The notes: generated by a model from the letters alone, not told the origin. Counted from the stretch's first letter, positions 30,378 to 42,943 are shown. The stretch is 64,000 nucleotides of DNA from Halomonas sp. 1513 (GCA_001971685.1 CP019326.1:3038001-3102000); one strand, 5' to 3'. Numbers and translations are program-made.

Positions 30378-31104
30378 TACGCCTCGGCAGCCGACGCGGG
30401 ATCTGCGTTTCTTCCTAACGGTCCCGCATGCCTGCAGCTACCTCGAGAAACGCGAGGCCACCACGCTGTTTCTCGACCCCCAGGAGTCACCCGGCCAGGG
30501 CGTCTACGACGCCCTGGCCCTGCTCGGCTTTCGGCGCAGCGGTCGGCATCTCTACCGCCCCCACTGCGACGCCTGCAACGCCTGCGTCTCGGTACGCATA
30601 CCGGTTGCCGACTTCACCCCCAATCGCAGCCAGCGCAAGCTGCTGCGGCGCAACGCCGACCTGACCCTGCACGAGCGTCCGGCGCGCTTCGATGCCGAAC
30701 ACTACGGCCTGTATGCGCGCTATATCCGCGAACGCCACGCCGACGGCGACATGTTTCCGCCCAGCCACGAGCAGTACCGCACTTTCCTGACCCTCGATCA
30801 TCCTTACGCGCGGCTGCTCGAATTCCGCCTCGACGGGCGCCTGGTGGCGATTGCGGCCATCGACCTGCTGGGGCATGGGCTCTCGGCGATCTACACCTTC
30901 TTCGACCCCGACCCGGCCTTCGAGCGACGTTCGCTGGGCAGCTACGCGGTGCTCACCCTGGTGGAGCAGGCACGCCACCGCCAACTGCCCCATGTCTACC
31001 TCGGCTACTGGATCCGCGAATGCCGCAAGATGAACTACAAGCGCAGTTTTCAGCCGCTGGAATACCTTCACGGCCGCCACTGGCGGCGCGAAATTCCAAC
31101 ATGA
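30367..31104 (+). CDS. bpt: aspartate/glutamate leucyltransferase Bpt
   Basis: A 245-aa member of the R-transferase (ATE1) superfamily whose bacterial Bpt branch transfers Leu to N-terminal Asp/Glu. The start is a GTG with AGGAG upstream, inside the end of aat. Visible: [19 protein letters not shown], the cysteine-rich [27 protein letters not shown], and [20 protein letters not shown]. It acts with Aat, ClpS and ClpAP, whose genes all lie within 5 kb. An ATG 20 codons upstream gives a longer but less family-like N-terminus. Confidence 0.93.
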   Translation: MSSNTPRQPTRDLRFFLTVPHACSYLEKREATTLFLDPQESPGQGVYDALALLGFRRSGRHLYRPHCDACNACVSVRIPVADFTPNRSQRKLLRRNADLTLHERPARFDAEHYGLYARYIRERHADGDMFPPSHEQYRTFLTLDHPYARLLEFRLDGRLVAIAAIDLLGHGLSAIYTFFDPDPAFERRSLGSYAVLTLVEQARHRQLPHVYLGYWIRECRKMNYKRSFQPLEYLHGRHWRREIPT

Positions 31105-31189
31105 GCGGCTTTTTTGCCTTGGCGGGCGGCTTGCGGCACAATATCGCGCTATCTTGTTGACCAACACCAAGCACGAGGAACCGCCTCAT

Positions 31190-31408
31190 ATGGCACGTGA
31201 AGACCATATCGAAATGGAAGGTGTCGTCGTCGATACCCTTCCCAACACCATGTTCCGCGTCGAGCTGGAAAACGGCCACGTGGTCACTGCACACATCTCC
31301 GGCAAGATGCGCAAGAACTACATCCGCATCCTGACCGGCGACAAGGTCAAGGTCGAGCTGACGCCCTACGACCTGTCCAAGGGCCGCATCGTCTACCGCT
31401 CCCGCTAA
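31190..31408 (+). CDS. infA: translation initiation factor IF-1
   Basis: A 72-aa OB-fold protein, the standard length, starting [19 protein letters not shown] and ending GRIVYRSR. It binds the 30S A site and supports IF-2/IF-3. GAGGAA precedes the ATG. It follows bpt by 85 bp, a common arrangement in Pseudomonas and relatives. Confidence 0.97.
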   Translation: MAREDHIEMEGVVVDTLPNTMFRVELENGHVVTAHISGKMRKNYIRILTGDKVKVELTPYDLSKGRIVYRSR

Positions 31409-31499
31409 GCCCGCACCCCGCCACCGGCCCCGAACCGCAGCCCCTAACGCGCGACGCCCCGTCATGTGACAGGGCGCCGGTACTGCGCGTTGACAGGCT

Positions 31500-31521
31500 G
31501 CGACCGGCATACACCGGTCGC
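31500..31521. terminator. hairpin between infA and clpA
   Basis: GCGACCGG and CCGGTCGC form an 8-bp stem with a 6-nt loop just after the clpA stop. A second imperfect stem (31453-31477 region, CGCCCCGTCA/TGACAGGGCG) serves infA. Neither has a T tract. Confidence 0.5.
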
Positions 31522-31528
31522 GCTACGT

Positions 31529-33805
31529 TCAGGCCAGTTCGGCCTCGGTTTCCAGCCGCAGCTCGTCGTCCCCCTCCTCGACGCTGACATGCACCACGCC
31601 GCCGTGTTCGGAGAGCTCGCCGAATAGGATCATCTCGGCCAGCGGCTTCTTGAGCTTGTCCTGAATCAGGCGCGCCATCGGCCGCGCGCCCATCTCCGGA
31701 TCATAGCCCTGCTCGGCAAGCCAGCTGCGCGCCGCCTCGTCGACGTCGAGCTGCACGCGCTTCTCGTCGAGCTGCGCCTGTAGTTCGACCAGGAACTTGT
31801 CGACCACGTTGCGCACCACCTCGGGCACCAGGCCGTGGAACTGGATGATGCCGTCGAGACGATTGCGGAACTCGGGGGTGAAGGTCTTGCGAATCACCTC
31901 CATGCCGTCGGTGGAGTGGTCCTGAGTCTGGAAGCCGATCGAGCGCCGCGCGATCTGCTCGGCACCGGCATTCGAGGTCATGATCAGGATCACGTGGCGG
32001 AAGTCCGCCTCGCGGCCGTTGTTGTCGGTCAGGCGGCCGTGATCCATCACCTGCAGCAGCAGGTTGAAGACCTCGGGGTGCGCCTTCTCGATCTCGTCGA
32101 GCAGCAGCACGCAGTGCGGCTGCTTGGTGATCGCCTCGGTGAGCAGCCCACCCTGGTCGTAGCCGACGTAGCCGGGAGGCGCACCGATGAGCCGCGACAC
32201 GGTGTGGCGCTCCATGTACTCGGACATGTCGAAGCGCACCAGCTCGATGCCCATCAGCGAGGCCAGCTGCTTGGCCACTTCTGTCTTGCCGACCCCGGTG
32301 GGGCCGGAGAACAGGAAGCTGCCCACCGGCTTGTCCGGCGACTTGAGGCCGGCCCGCGACAGCTTGATCGCCGCCGACAGGCTGGTGATCGCCTCGTCCT
32401 GGCCGAACACCAGCATCTTGAGGTCGCGCTCGAGGTTGGAGAGCAGCTTACGGTCGGAGCTGGAGACGCTCTTCGGCGGAATCCGCGCGATCGACGCCAC
32501 CACCGCCTCGACCTGATCGACGTCGATGGTATCGACCCGCACCTCCGGCGGCAGCAGGCGCTGGTGCGCGCCGGCCTCGTCGATCACGTCGATGGCCTTG
32601 TCGGGCAGGTGGCGATCGTTGATGTAGCGATCCGCCAGGCGCGCCGCACTCTCCAGCGCGCCGTCGGTGTACTTGAGCTTGTGGTGCTCCTCGAAGCGCC
32701 CACGCAGGCCCTTGAGAATGCGGATGGTGTCCTCGACCGACGGCGCCATGACATCGACCTTCTGGAAGCGCCGGGCCAGGGCACGGTCCTTCTCGAAGAT
32801 GCCGCGGAACTCCTGGAAGGTGGTCGAGCCGATGCAGCGCAGCTCACCCGACGAGAGCAGCGGCTTGAGCAGGTTGGACGCATCCATGACCCCGCCGGAC
32901 GCCGCACCGGCACCGATCACGGTGTGGATCTCGTCGATGAACAGGATCGCGTTGGGCTGCTTCTTGAGCTCGGCCAGCAGGCTCTTGAGGCGCTTCTCGA
33001 AGTCGCCACGGTACTTGGTGCCGGCCAGCAGTGCGCCCATGTCGAGCGAGTAGACCACCGCATCGGCGATCACGTCGGGTACCTCTTCCTCGACGACCCG
33101 CTTGGCCAGACCTTCGGCGATGGCGGTCTTGCCCACCCCGGCCTCGCCGACCAGCAGCGGGTTGTTCTTGCGCCGCCGGGCGAGAATCTGCACCACTCGT
33201 TCGAGCTCGTGGTCGCGACCGATCAGCGGGTCGATCTTGCCCAGTCGCGCCTGCTCGTTGAGGTTGGTGGCGTAGCCAGTGAGCGGATGTGCCGCACCTT
33301 CGCTACCGCCCTCCTCGGCTTCTTCGGCATCCGATGATGGCGCCGACGAGGGGCTCTGGGTATGCCCCGACACCTTGGAGATGCCGTGGGCGATGTAATT
33401 CACGGCATCCACTCGCGCCACATTCTGCTGCTTGAGGAAGTAGACCGCCTGGCTCTCCTGCTCGGAGAAGATCGCCACCAGCACGTTGGCGCCGGTGACC
33501 TCGCTCTTGCCGGAGGACTGCACGTGGAAGACCGCGCGCTGCAGTACGCGCTGGAAGCCCAGCGTCGGCTGTGTCTCGCGATCGACCTGATCCTCGGGGA
33601 TCAACGGCGTGGTGGAGTTAATGAAATCCTGCAGGTCGGAGCGCAGTTTTTCGAGATTGGCCCCGCAGGCTCGCAGCACGTCTGCCGCGGAGGCATTATC
33701 GAGCAGTGCCAGCAGCAGGTGCTCCACGGTCATGAATTCGTGGCGCTTGGAACGGGCCACGGTAAACGCCGTGTTCAGGGTCAGTTCAAGTTCTTTGCTC
33801 AGCAT
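31529..33805 (-). CDS. clpA: ATP-dependent Clp protease ATP-binding subunit ClpA
   Basis: A 758-aa Hsp100 unfoldase, the same size as E. coli ClpA. An N-domain ([19 protein letters not shown]) that docks ClpS is followed by AAA-1 with [13 protein letters not shown] and AAA-2 with [13 protein letters not shown] and [14 protein letters not shown]. The C-terminus carries a ClpP-facing IGF-like region less clearly. It unfolds N-degron and other substrates into ClpP. It lies downstream of clpS on the same strand with a 144-bp gap. Confidence 0.96.
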   Translation of the reverse strand: MLSKELELTLNTAFTVARSKRHEFMTVEHLLLALLDNASAADVLRACGANLEKLRSDLQDFINSTTPLIPEDQVDRETQPTLGFQRVLQRAVFHVQSSGKSEVTGANVLVAIFSEQESQAVYFLKQQNVARVDAVNYIAHGISKVSGHTQSPSSAPSSDAEEAEEGGSEGAAHPLTGYATNLNEQARLGKIDPLIGRDHELERVVQILARRRKNNPLLVGEAGVGKTAIAEGLAKRVVEEEVPDVIADAVVYSLDMGALLAGTKYRGDFEKRLKSLLAELKKQPNAILFIDEIHTVIGAGAASGGVMDASNLLKPLLSSGELRCIGSTTFQEFRGIFEKDRALARRFQKVDVMAPSVEDTIRILKGLRGRFEEHHKLKYTDGALESAARLADRYINDRHLPDKAIDVIDEAGAHQRLLPPEVRVDTIDVDQVEAVVASIARIPPKSVSSSDRKLLSNLERDLKMLVFGQDEAITSLSAAIKLSRAGLKSPDKPVGSFLFSGPTGVGKTEVAKQLASLMGIELVRFDMSEYMERHTVSRLIGAPPGYVGYDQGGLLTEAITKQPHCVLLLDEIEKAHPEVFNLLLQVMDHGRLTDNNGREADFRHVILIMTSNAGAEQIARRSIGFQTQDHSTDGMEVIRKTFTPEFRNRLDGIIQFHGLVPEVVRNVVDKFLVELQAQLDEKRVQLDVDEAARSWLAEQGYDPEMGARPMARLIQDKLKKPLAEMILFGELSEHGGVVHVSVEEGDDELRLETEAELA

Positions 33806-33949
33806 GGCAGTCCCCTTCTCGCCGCCTCGGGCTTACGTCGGCAAATTTCTCGGCCGCATTCTCACCATCGGGCACATTCATGGGTTTCGCAAGCTCGATG
33901 TTCCAACGCTTGCCGATCGCAGCATGCGAACGACCGGTCGCGTACACGC

Positions 33950-34279
33950 TCAATCCGCCGCGTCGATGTCACACAGCAGTGGATGCTGGCACTCGCGGGC
34001 GTACTCGTTGACCTGATGACACTTGGTTTCGGCGATGTCGCGGGTGAATATCCCGCAGGTCGCCTTGCCCTGTGTATGTACCGCCAGCATGACCTGTACG
34101 GCTTTTTCGCTCTCTAAGTGAAAGAAGGTCTGCAGCACCTCGACCACGAACTCCATCGGTGTGAAGTCGTCATTGTGCAGCACCACCTTGTACATCGGCG
34201 GCCTGGCCAGTTCCGGATCGGCCGACTGGGTCGCCAGGTCGCCATCGTCGTCGGGCTCCGACTCCGGCGGCCGGGTCAT
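33950..34279 (-). CDS. clpS: ClpA adaptor protein ClpS
   Basis: A 109-aa N-recognin. The substrate-pocket motifs [21 protein letters not shown] and [23 protein letters not shown] are conserved, with an acidic flexible N-terminal arm ([12 protein letters not shown]) and C-terminal [12 protein letters not shown] chose the ATG giving MTRPPES (close to the E. coli length of 106 aa); in-frame ATGs 20-35 codons upstream exist and no start has a convincing ribosome binding site. It delivers Leu/Phe/Trp/Tyr N-degron substrates to ClpA. Confidence 0.92.
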   Translation of the reverse strand: MTRPPESEPDDDGDLATQSADPELARPPMYKVVLHNDDFTPMEFVVEVLQTFFHLESEKAVQVMLAVHTQGKATCGIFTRDIAETKCHQVNEYARECQHPLLCDIDAAD

Positions 34280-34479
34280 GCCCAGTGTCGCAGTGCAGTG
34301 AGTGGCGCCGGTCGCTCCGAGCTCATCGTGTTGATACATAACCATTGGTGTCCATCGATAATGTCTGCTCGCCGCTGGCGCCACGCTTATTCGACGCCAT
34401 TCGCGGCGGCGGGTTCATTACTCAGTGATAAATGCGTCCCCGGGTCGCCACTTGCAAGGCCCGGGCCAACGGCACGAGC

Positions 34480-34524
34480 AAAAAAAGGCCCCCGCCCGCC
34501 AGGCGGACGAGGGCCCTGGGCCTT
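34480..34524 (-). terminator. intrinsic terminator of icd
   Basis: On the minus strand AAGGCCC pairs with GGGCCTT around an inner GC-rich hairpin, followed by seven T (complement of 34480-34486). It is the strongest T tract in this half of the window. Confidence 0.85.
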
Positions 34525-34538
34525 CGCAGGCGACGGGA

Positions 34539-36944
<2,406 letters not shown>

Positions 36945-37025
36945 CTACCCCCGCCCCGCGGCGACCGACGAGCCGGCCCTGCAAGCAGCGACGTAATACG
37001 ATTTACCCCTTGATGGCGGAGCCCC

Positions 37026-37619
37026 ATGAGCACCCTGTATCTACTCCACAAGCCTTATCAGGTGCTCTCACAGTTCACCGATCGTGAGGGCCGCGCGACC
37101 CTGGCCGACTATCTCGAGGCGCCCGGGGTGTATGCCGCCGGCCGCCTCGACTACGACTCAGAAGGCCTGCTGCTGCTCAGCGACGATGGGGCGCTGATCC
37201 ATCGCATCAGCCATCCGCGCCACAAGCAGCCCAAGACCTATCGGGTCCAGGTCGAGGGCGAGCCCAACGACGCCGCGTTGCAGGCCCTGCGCCACGGCGT
37301 GCCGCTCAAGGATGGGCCGACGCGGCCGGCCAAGGTACGCCGCCTCGAGGCCAGCGAGCTGCCCGACCGCCAGCCGCCGCTGGACCCCAAGCGCCATCCG
37401 CACACTGCCTGGCTGGAACTGACCATCAGCGAAGGGCGCAACCGTCAGGTACGGCGCATGACCGCTCACGTCGGCCACCCCACCCTGCGCCTGGTGCGCG
37501 TCGCCATCGGCCCCTGGCGACTCGACGGCCTGGCCCCCGGCGAGTGGCGCCGCGAAATCCTCAATGCCCCGGCGCGTCGAACGGCCAGGTCTCACCCCCC
37601 ACAGAGGCGCTCACGATGA
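37026..37619 (+). CDS. rluE: 23S rRNA pseudouridine synthase, RluE type
   Basis: A 197-aa RsuA-family synthase. The catalytic Asp is in AAGRLDYDSEGLLLLSDDG, and GRNRQVRRMTAHVGHPTLRL completes the family signature. It lacks an N-terminal S4 domain, as does E. coli RluE, which modifies U2457. The C-terminal tail (APARRTARSHPPQRRSR) is basic. Its TGA overlaps the nudJ ATG (ATGA), the same pairing seen in several gammaproteobacteria. Confidence 0.9.
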   Translation: MSTLYLLHKPYQVLSQFTDREGRATLADYLEAPGVYAAGRLDYDSEGLLLLSDDGALIHRISHPRHKQPKTYRVQVEGEPNDAALQALRHGVPLKDGPTRPAKVRRLEASELPDRQPPLDPKRHPHTAWLELTISEGRNRQVRRMTAHVGHPTLRLVRVAIGPWRLDGLAPGEWRREILNAPARRTARSHPPQRRSR

Positions 37620-38065
37620 AACGCTGGTCTCCCCGGGTCACCGTCGCCACCGTCGTCGAGCGCGCCGGCCGCTATTTGCTGGTCGAGGAGGACCGCGGCG
37701 GCCCCTTCACCCTGTTCAACCAGCCCGCCGGCCATCTGGAGCCCGGCGAACGGCTGCTCGAGGCCGCCGAGCGTGAAGTCCGCGAAGAGACCGCCTGGCG
37801 GGTCGGCATCACCGACTACCTGGGGCTCTACGTCTACCACGCTCAGGACGGCCTGACCTTTCACAGCCACGGCTATGTGGGCATGGCGCTGGCCCACCTG
37901 GGCAACGAGCTCGACCGCGACGTCCTGGCCATTCACTGGCTGACCTTCGATGAGATCGAGGACCTGGAGCGCGCCGGCCGGCTGAGAAGCCCGCTGGTGA
38001 TGCGCCGCATCCGCGACGCGCGCAGCGGCCGGGTGTTCCCGATGGACGTGATTCAGGAGCGCTAG
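37616..38065 (+). CDS. nudJ: Nudix phosphatase NudJ
   Basis: A 149-aa Nudix hydrolase. The Nudix box GHLEPGERLLEAAEREVREET is seen as G-x5-E-x7-R-E-x2-E-E in residues ~43-63. E. coli NudJ (153 aa) hydrolyses nucleoside di/triphosphates and the thiamine precursor HMP-PP. AGAGG precedes the ATG, which overlaps the rluE stop. It ends 18 bp before the convergent RND gene. Confidence 0.9.
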   Translation: MKRWSPRVTVATVVERAGRYLLVEEDRGGPFTLFNQPAGHLEPGERLLEAAEREVREETAWRVGITDYLGLYVYHAQDGLTFHSHGYVGMALAHLGNELDRDVLAIHWLTFDEIEDLERAGRLRSPLVMRRIRDARSGRVFPMDVIQER

Positions 38066-38082
38066 CACCCACGCCCCTGAGC

Positions 38083-41000
38083 TCACCACTTCATCACCAG
38101 TCGATAGAGCGCCGGGATCACCAGTAGCGTGAGCAGGGTCGAGGCGATGAGCCCCGAGATGATCGCCCAGGCCATGGGCGGCCACAGCGTCGACTGGGTC
38201 AGGGTCAGGGGCACCAGGCCGGCAACGGTGGTGGCGGTGGTGAGCAGCACCGGCCGGGTGCGCCGAGCGACCGCCCCGACGACCGCATCGTCCAGGGGCA
38301 TGCCCTGCCGGCGATGGGTATTCATCACGTCGATCAGCACGATGGCATTGTTGACCACGATCCCCACCAGGGCGACGACGCCCAGCATGGCGGTGAAGCC
38401 GAACGGCTGCCCGGTCAGCCACAGGCCCGGGATCACGCCGATGGCCGCCAGCGGCACGGTGGTCAATACGATGCCCAACTGGCGAAAGGAGTTGAACTGC
38501 GCCAGCAGGAAGACGACCAGCAACAGGATGCCGAATGGCAGGGTCTGGAACAGCGCCGTATTGGCATCCCCCGCCGACTCGGCCGCCCCACCCACCGTGT
38601 AGGTCACTCCCTCGGGCAGCTCGAGCTCCGCCAGCCGCGGCAGCAGTCCGTCCAGCACCCCGGCATAGGTCTGGCCATCCGCCACCTCGGCCAGCACGGT
38701 GGTCATGCGGCGCAGGCCACGATGCTGGATCACCGCCGGCTGCCATGTCGTGCGCAGGGCGGCGACCTCGCCGAGAGGCACCGAGTCGCCGTTGTCCGCG
38801 GTCAGACGCAGCCCTTCGAGTGCGGACAGGGGGAAACGCTCGCCCTCCGGGGAACGAATCAGCAGCGCCGCGGGTTCCCGCTCGGCGCGCCAGGTACTCA
38901 CCTCGATGCCGCGACTGGCCCCCGCCACCGCCATGGCGACCTCGCGCCGCGACAGGCCGAAATCGCCGGCACGGGCATCGTCCACGTCCAGCCGCAGCGT
39001 GGGGAGCCCTTCACCCAGAGTATGCCGCGCATCCCGCGCACCCTCGGCACCCCGCACCAGCGCCAGAATGCGCTCCGTGCCTTCGGCGAGCCGACTGCGC
39101 TCCTCGGCGAAGACGCGAATCTCGACGGGGGCCGTGACGGGCGGCCCCTGCCCCAGGCGTCGCGCCACCACATCGGCCTCCGGCAACCGTTCCGAGGTAA
39201 CGTCCCGGACCCACGCCATCAGCGGGGCCAGATCGTCGGCATGCTCCGCCTCGACCACCAGCCGCGCCAGATGCGCCTGACGGGGCTGCTCGACCAGGTT
39301 GTAATAGAACCGTGGGCCGCTGAAGCCGGCAAAAAGGTGTACGCCGGTCACCGCCGGCCGCTCACGCAGGTCCGCGGCCAGCACGCTCGCCTCATGGGCG
39401 GTGTAATCGAGATGCGTGCCCTCGGCGAAGTGCAGATCGATGACCAGTTGGTTGCGGTCCGTATCGGGAAAGAAGTCATGGTTGAGCAGTGGCACCATGG
39501 CCAGCGCGCCCACCAGCAGGACCACGGCGCCGGCGAGTATGCCGCCGGGCCAGCGAACGGCGAAGCGCCCGATCCGCGAACCCGCGCCTGACAGGCTGCG
39601 CCGCTGTGAGCCGCCGCCGGGCTTGAGGATGGCGGCGGCGAAGACGGGGGTGACGAAGATGGCATAGAGGTAGCTCACCACCAGGGTCAGCATCACCATC
39701 ACCGGAATCGCCCGGGTGAAGTCGGCGGTATTGCCGCTGGAAAGCAGCAGCGGCACGAAGGCGGCCAGGGTGGTGCCGGTCGCCGCCAGCAGCGGCGCGG
39801 CAAGCTCTCGCACCGAACGCGACACGGCCTCCGCCGCCGAGCGCCCCTGGTCGCGATGCCACTGCAGGTTCTCCACCATGACGATGGCGTTGTCCACCAG
39901 CATACCCAGCGCGATCACCATGCCCGCCACGGCGATCTGGTGCAGGATGCCGCCTCCCATGGCATAGATGGCCAGGGCCGAAAAGGTCACCAGCGGCACG
40001 ATCAGCATCACCGCGAATCCCAGCCTCAGGCCCATGGTCAGGAACAGCAGGACGCCGAGAATGGCAATACCCAGCAGCAGCGAGACGCCGAGTTCGGCCA
40101 GCCGCTGCTCCACCCAGCGGGGCTGATAGAACATCTCCTGGATCTGCAGCGGCGCATAGGCGGGGCGCACCTCATCGAGCAGGCTGCGCAGGGATTCGCC
40201 GAAACGCACGGCATTGACCCGCTCGTTGGAGAGAATGATGCCCAGTGCCACGGCGGGCTCACCGTCATGCCAGATCCGCTCGGTGGCGGGCTCCCGTGGC
40301 GACAGCCGTACATCCGCCAGCTCGCCTAGCGGAATGACGTCGCCAGGCCGCGTGCGAATCGGCGTCATGGCCAGATCTTCGAGGCTGCCAAACTCCGTCA
40401 CCGGGTCGAGCACCACCGAGCGCCCGCCGCTGGAGAGGCTGCCCCCCGCGGACGTCAGGTTGCGGGCGGCCAACTGATCGCCCAGCGCCTGGGCATCGAG
40501 CCCGGTCAGTTCCGCCAGGGCATCGTCCCAACTGACGATGACCTGCTGCCCGGGATCGGCGAGCAGGTCGATGCGCGCAATGTCCTTGAGTCGGAACAGA
40601 TCCCGACGCAGCCGCTCGGCCGCCTCGCGCAGCTCGAGCAGGTCATCGGAGCCGGTCACCGACAGCACGATGCCGTGGGCATCGGAGTCCCGATCGCTGA
40701 TCTCGGCGTCACCCACCCCGTCGGGAAACTTGCGCGACGCCCGGTTCACCGCAATGCGGATCTGCTCCCAGGCGGCGTCGGTGTCATAGACATGCTCGTG
40801 CATCTCGATGGTGACATGCGCCACCCCCAGCCGCGCCGTGCCGATGAGCTCGTTGACCTCCTCGACCTGGGCCAGCTCCTCTTCCAGCGCGTTGAGCACC
40901 AGACGCTCGACCTGCTCCGGCTCCGCGCCGGGATACGGCACCAGCACCTGGCCGAAGCGGTAGGGAAAGAAGGGATCCTCCTGACGGTCCATGGTCAGCC

Positions 41001-41085
41001 AGGCGGCCAGTCCGATCAGCGCCAGCAGTGTCGTCACGGTCAGCACCAGGCGCTTGACGTGCAGCGTCGCGTGCAGCCACTTCAT
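38083..41085 (-). CDS. RND-family efflux permease
   Basis: A 1000-aa inner-membrane proton/drug antiporter with twelve predicted helices and two large periplasmic loops. It begins MKWLHATLHVKRLVLTVTTL; the TM4 motif is GMLVDNAIVMVEN, keeping the first of the two proton-relay aspartates of AcrB and replacing the second by Asn, as in many members of this subclass. The repeat half has VGIVVNNAIVLIDVMNTHRR. Its ATG overlaps the end of the membrane-fusion gene by 4 bp. No outer-membrane TolC-type gene is adjacent, so one elsewhere must serve. Substrates are unknown. Confidence 0.92.
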   Translation of the reverse strand: MKWLHATLHVKRLVLTVTTLLALIGLAAWLTMDRQEDPFFPYRFGQVLVPYPGAEPEQVERLVLNALEEELAQVEEVNELIGTARLGVAHVTIEMHEHVYDTDAAWEQIRIAVNRASRKFPDGVGDAEISDRDSDAHGIVLSVTGSDDLLELREAAERLRRDLFRLKDIARIDLLADPGQQVIVSWDDALAELTGLDAQALGDQLAARNLTSAGGSLSSGGRSVVLDPVTEFGSLEDLAMTPIRTRPGDVIPLGELADVRLSPREPATERIWHDGEPAVALGIILSNERVNAVRFGESLRSLLDEVRPAYAPLQIQEMFYQPRWVEQRLAELGVSLLLGIAILGVLLFLTMGLRLGFAVMLIVPLVTFSALAIYAMGGGILHQIAVAGMVIALGMLVDNAIVMVENLQWHRDQGRSAAEAVSRSVRELAAPLLAATGTTLAAFVPLLLSSGNTADFTRAIPVMVMLTLVVSYLYAIFVTPVFAAAILKPGGGSQRRSLSGAGSRIGRFAVRWPGGILAGAVVLLVGALAMVPLLNHDFFPDTDRNQLVIDLHFAEGTHLDYTAHEASVLAADLRERPAVTGVHLFAGFSGPRFYYNLVEQPRQAHLARLVVEAEHADDLAPLMAWVRDVTSERLPEADVVARRLGQGPPVTAPVEIRVFAEERSRLAEGTERILALVRGAEGARDARHTLGEGLPTLRLDVDDARAGDFGLSRREVAMAVAGASRGIEVSTWRAEREPAALLIRSPEGERFPLSALEGLRLTADNGDSVPLGEVAALRTTWQPAVIQHRGLRRMTTVLAEVADGQTYAGVLDGLLPRLAELELPEGVTYTVGGAAESAGDANTALFQTLPFGILLLVVFLLAQFNSFRQLGIVLTTVPLAAIGVIPGLWLTGQPFGFTAMLGVVALVGIVVNNAIVLIDVMNTHRRQGMPLDDAVVGAVARRTRPVLLTTATTVAGLVPLTLTQSTLWPPMAWAIISGLIASTLLTLLVIPALYRLVMKW

Positions 41086-42173
41086 GGCAGTACCCGCACG
41101 CTATCGCCCGGCTGGAGGCGCCCCTGGCCCGCCACCACCACCCGGTCGCCGTGAGAAAGCGGGGCCGAGATGGTCACCCAGTCGTCCGCCAGTCGTCCCG
41201 GCGCCACCGCCACCCGCCGTATGCTCTCCTCATCAGTGAGGGCGAGGACGTAGGGCGCGTGCCCGCCGGGGTCCTGCACGGCAGAGAGTGGCACCTGCAG
41301 CGATGACCCCATGGGAACGGCAAGAGATACCTGCACCGACTCCCCGGGGGCCAGCCGCGGGTCGGGGTCGAGTTCGACCACCACCGGCACCAGCGCCGAA
41401 CCGGCTCTCCCCACGCTGCTGATCCGCCCCTGGAAGCGGCCTTCCAGTAGCGTCGGCGACACCTGAACCGGCATCCCCGCGGTTAGCCGGGCGCCGAGCA
41501 TCGCCGGGACGCGAATCGCCACCTCCACGCCATCGGTACCGGAAAGCGCCAGCACCGGTTCCCCGGCGGCCACGAAGTCGCCTGCCTCGACGAACAGGTC
41601 GGCCACGTCGGCCGCGAACGGCGCCCGCAGCGTCATCTCCTCGACCTGGGCTGCGGCATCGGCACGGGCAGCCACTGCCTGCTCCCGGACCTGGGCGGTG
41701 GCCTGCCGTTCTGCGACCAGCCGATCCAGCTCCTCCTGGGCGACCAGGTTCCGCTCGCGCAGCACCCGGGCCCGCTCGACATCCCTCTCAAGCCTGGCGA
41801 GATGGGCATCGAGCTCCTTGACCCGCCCCTCGGCACCCGCCAAGGCAGGTTCAAGCGCGGGGTTGTGCAGCCGGGCCAGGGGGTCTCCCTGCTCGACGCG
41901 CTGGCCGCGCTCCACGAGGCGCTCGCTGAGCACGCCGGCATGCAGGAAAGCCGGCGTGCCCCGGTCCATAGCCTGCACCACACCGGGGAAGCGCATCCTC
42001 TGTTCGGCGGCGCCGTTGCGCACCTGGGCGACACGCACCATCGGCCGAGTATCGAGCGTTTCGTTGGCCTCGCCCCTCGCGGCCGGCGCCGAGTCGCAGC
42101 CAGCAAGTAGCAGCACGATGCCCAGCACCCCCAGCACCCTCGTGGCAGCCTCTCCTCTTGCCCCCTGTGTCAT
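41082..42173 (-). CDS. RND efflux periplasmic adaptor (membrane-fusion lipoprotein)
   Basis: A 363-aa HlyD/AcrA-type adaptor. The lipobox LLLAGC at residues 21-26 predicts lipid anchoring to the inner membrane. A biotinyl-lipoyl half (GVVQAMDRGTPAFLHAGVL), a coiled coil (about 105-165, GRVKELDAHLARLERDVERA) and the second lipoyl half (EEMTLRAPFAADVADLFVEAGD) are visible, then beta-barrel and membrane-proximal domains. It bridges the RND pump to an outer-membrane channel. AGGA precedes the ATG. A TetR-type operator lies 37 bp upstream. Confidence 0.9.
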   Translation of the reverse strand: MTQGARGEAATRVLGVLGIVLLLAGCDSAPAARGEANETLDTRPMVRVAQVRNGAAEQRMRFPGVVQAMDRGTPAFLHAGVLSERLVERGQRVEQGDPLARLHNPALEPALAGAEGRVKELDAHLARLERDVERARVLRERNLVAQEELDRLVAERQATAQVREQAVAARADAAAQVEEMTLRAPFAADVADLFVEAGDFVAAGEPVLALSGTDGVEVAIRVPAMLGARLTAGMPVQVSPTLLEGRFQGRISSVGRAGSALVPVVVELDPDPRLAPGESVQVSLAVPMGSSLQVPLSAVQDPGGHAPYVLALTDEESIRRVAVAPGRLADDWVTISAPLSHGDRVVVAGQGRLQPGDSVRVLP

Positions 42174-42209
42174 GTTCCTGCTTCCTCATTCAGCGAACAG
42201 GCTTAACAA

Positions 42210-42227
42210 ACTGGCCGACCGGTCAGT
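42210..42227. promoter_or_regulatory. TetR-type operator before the efflux operon
   Basis: ACTGGCCGACCGGTCAGT is an 18-bp inverted repeat (7 of 9 pairs) between tetR and the adaptor gene. It shares the core TGGCCGnCCGGTCA with the site upstream of tetR. Confidence 0.65.
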
Positions 42228-42243
42228 AATTGGCACAAAAAAC

Positions 42244-42849
42244 TCAGTTCTGCGGCGCGACCCCGGCCATGAAGATCGTCAGAAAATCTTCCAGAAAAGC
42301 CTCGTCGCTGCCCATGCCCGGCCAGTGTTGATGATGACACTTGGCCTCGAACCATTGCGTGCACGTCATCACGAACAGCGCGATCACATGGGTTGGGTTG
42401 ATGTCCTTACGCAGCAGGCCACGCACCTGGGCCTGGCGAACCCATTCGGCACCCGCACCGACGAGCTGGTGGTCGAGCTCTCCACAATGACTGTCCCCTT
42501 CCAGATGGGTCCAGGCGAACAACCGCACGACGCCGGGGTTGTCGCGTAAAAAGTGGAAGTAGGCTTCCACCGAATTCCGCAACAGCATGGCATCCGGCTC
42601 ACCGGCCCCCTCCAGCATGGCCATCTGACCAGTGTAATAGCGCTCGAAGGCACGATTCTTGACCGCCTCCCACAGCTGTTCTTTGCTGCCGAAATGGTGA
42701 TGGATCAGGCTCTTGGTCACATCGGCCGAACGCGCCAGCGCACTCAGCTTGACGGCGGAGAAGCCCTGCTCTACGAAGAGGGACTCCGCCGCGTCGAGAA
42801 TGCGGGTGCGGGTCAGTTCAGGATCTCGGGTCTGGGTTTTCTGGCTCAT
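42244..42849 (-). CDS. TetR/AcrR-family repressor of the efflux operon
   Basis: A 201-aa regulator. The N-terminal helix-turn-helix is TRTRILDAAESLFVEQGF with VTKSLIHHHFGSKEQLWEAV (residues ~15-62). The C-terminal ligand domain is divergent and ends with FLTIFMAGVAP. MSQKTQTRD is the chosen start; an ATG 30 codons upstream would cover the operator. It is cotranscribed with, or just upstream of, the adaptor and pump, and is flanked by two copies of the same palindrome, so autoregulation is likely. The inducer is unknown. Confidence 0.88.
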   Translation of the reverse strand: MSQKTQTRDPELTRTRILDAAESLFVEQGFSAVKLSALARSADVTKSLIHHHFGSKEQLWEAVKNRAFERYYTGQMAMLEGAGEPDAMLLRNSVEAYFHFLRDNPGVVRLFAWTHLEGDSHCGELDHQLVGAGAEWVRQAQVRGLLRKDINPTHVIALFVMTCTQWFEAKCHHQHWPGMGSDEAFLEDFLTIFMAGVAPQN

Positions 42850-42867
42850 CGCCAGACGATAGCCTCG

Positions 42868-42885
42868 ATTGGCCGGCCGGTCAAT
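42868..42885. promoter_or_regulatory. TetR-type operator before tetR
   Basis: ATTGGCCGGCCGGTCAAT is an 18-bp inverted repeat (8 of 9 pairs), 18 bp upstream of the tetR ATG and shared with the 135-bp divergent region to mnmA. Confidence 0.65.
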
Positions 42886-42943
42886 TGACCCCGTGCTCGT
42901 CGCAGCGAAGCCCCACAAGATGAAGCACCGCAGCAACATGAGG

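Noticed and set aside
42850..42939. Upstream extension of the TetR protein by 30 codons
   Set aside because: It would place coding sequence over the operator palindrome and the N-terminus does not fit TetR proteins; MSQKTQTRD is preferred.
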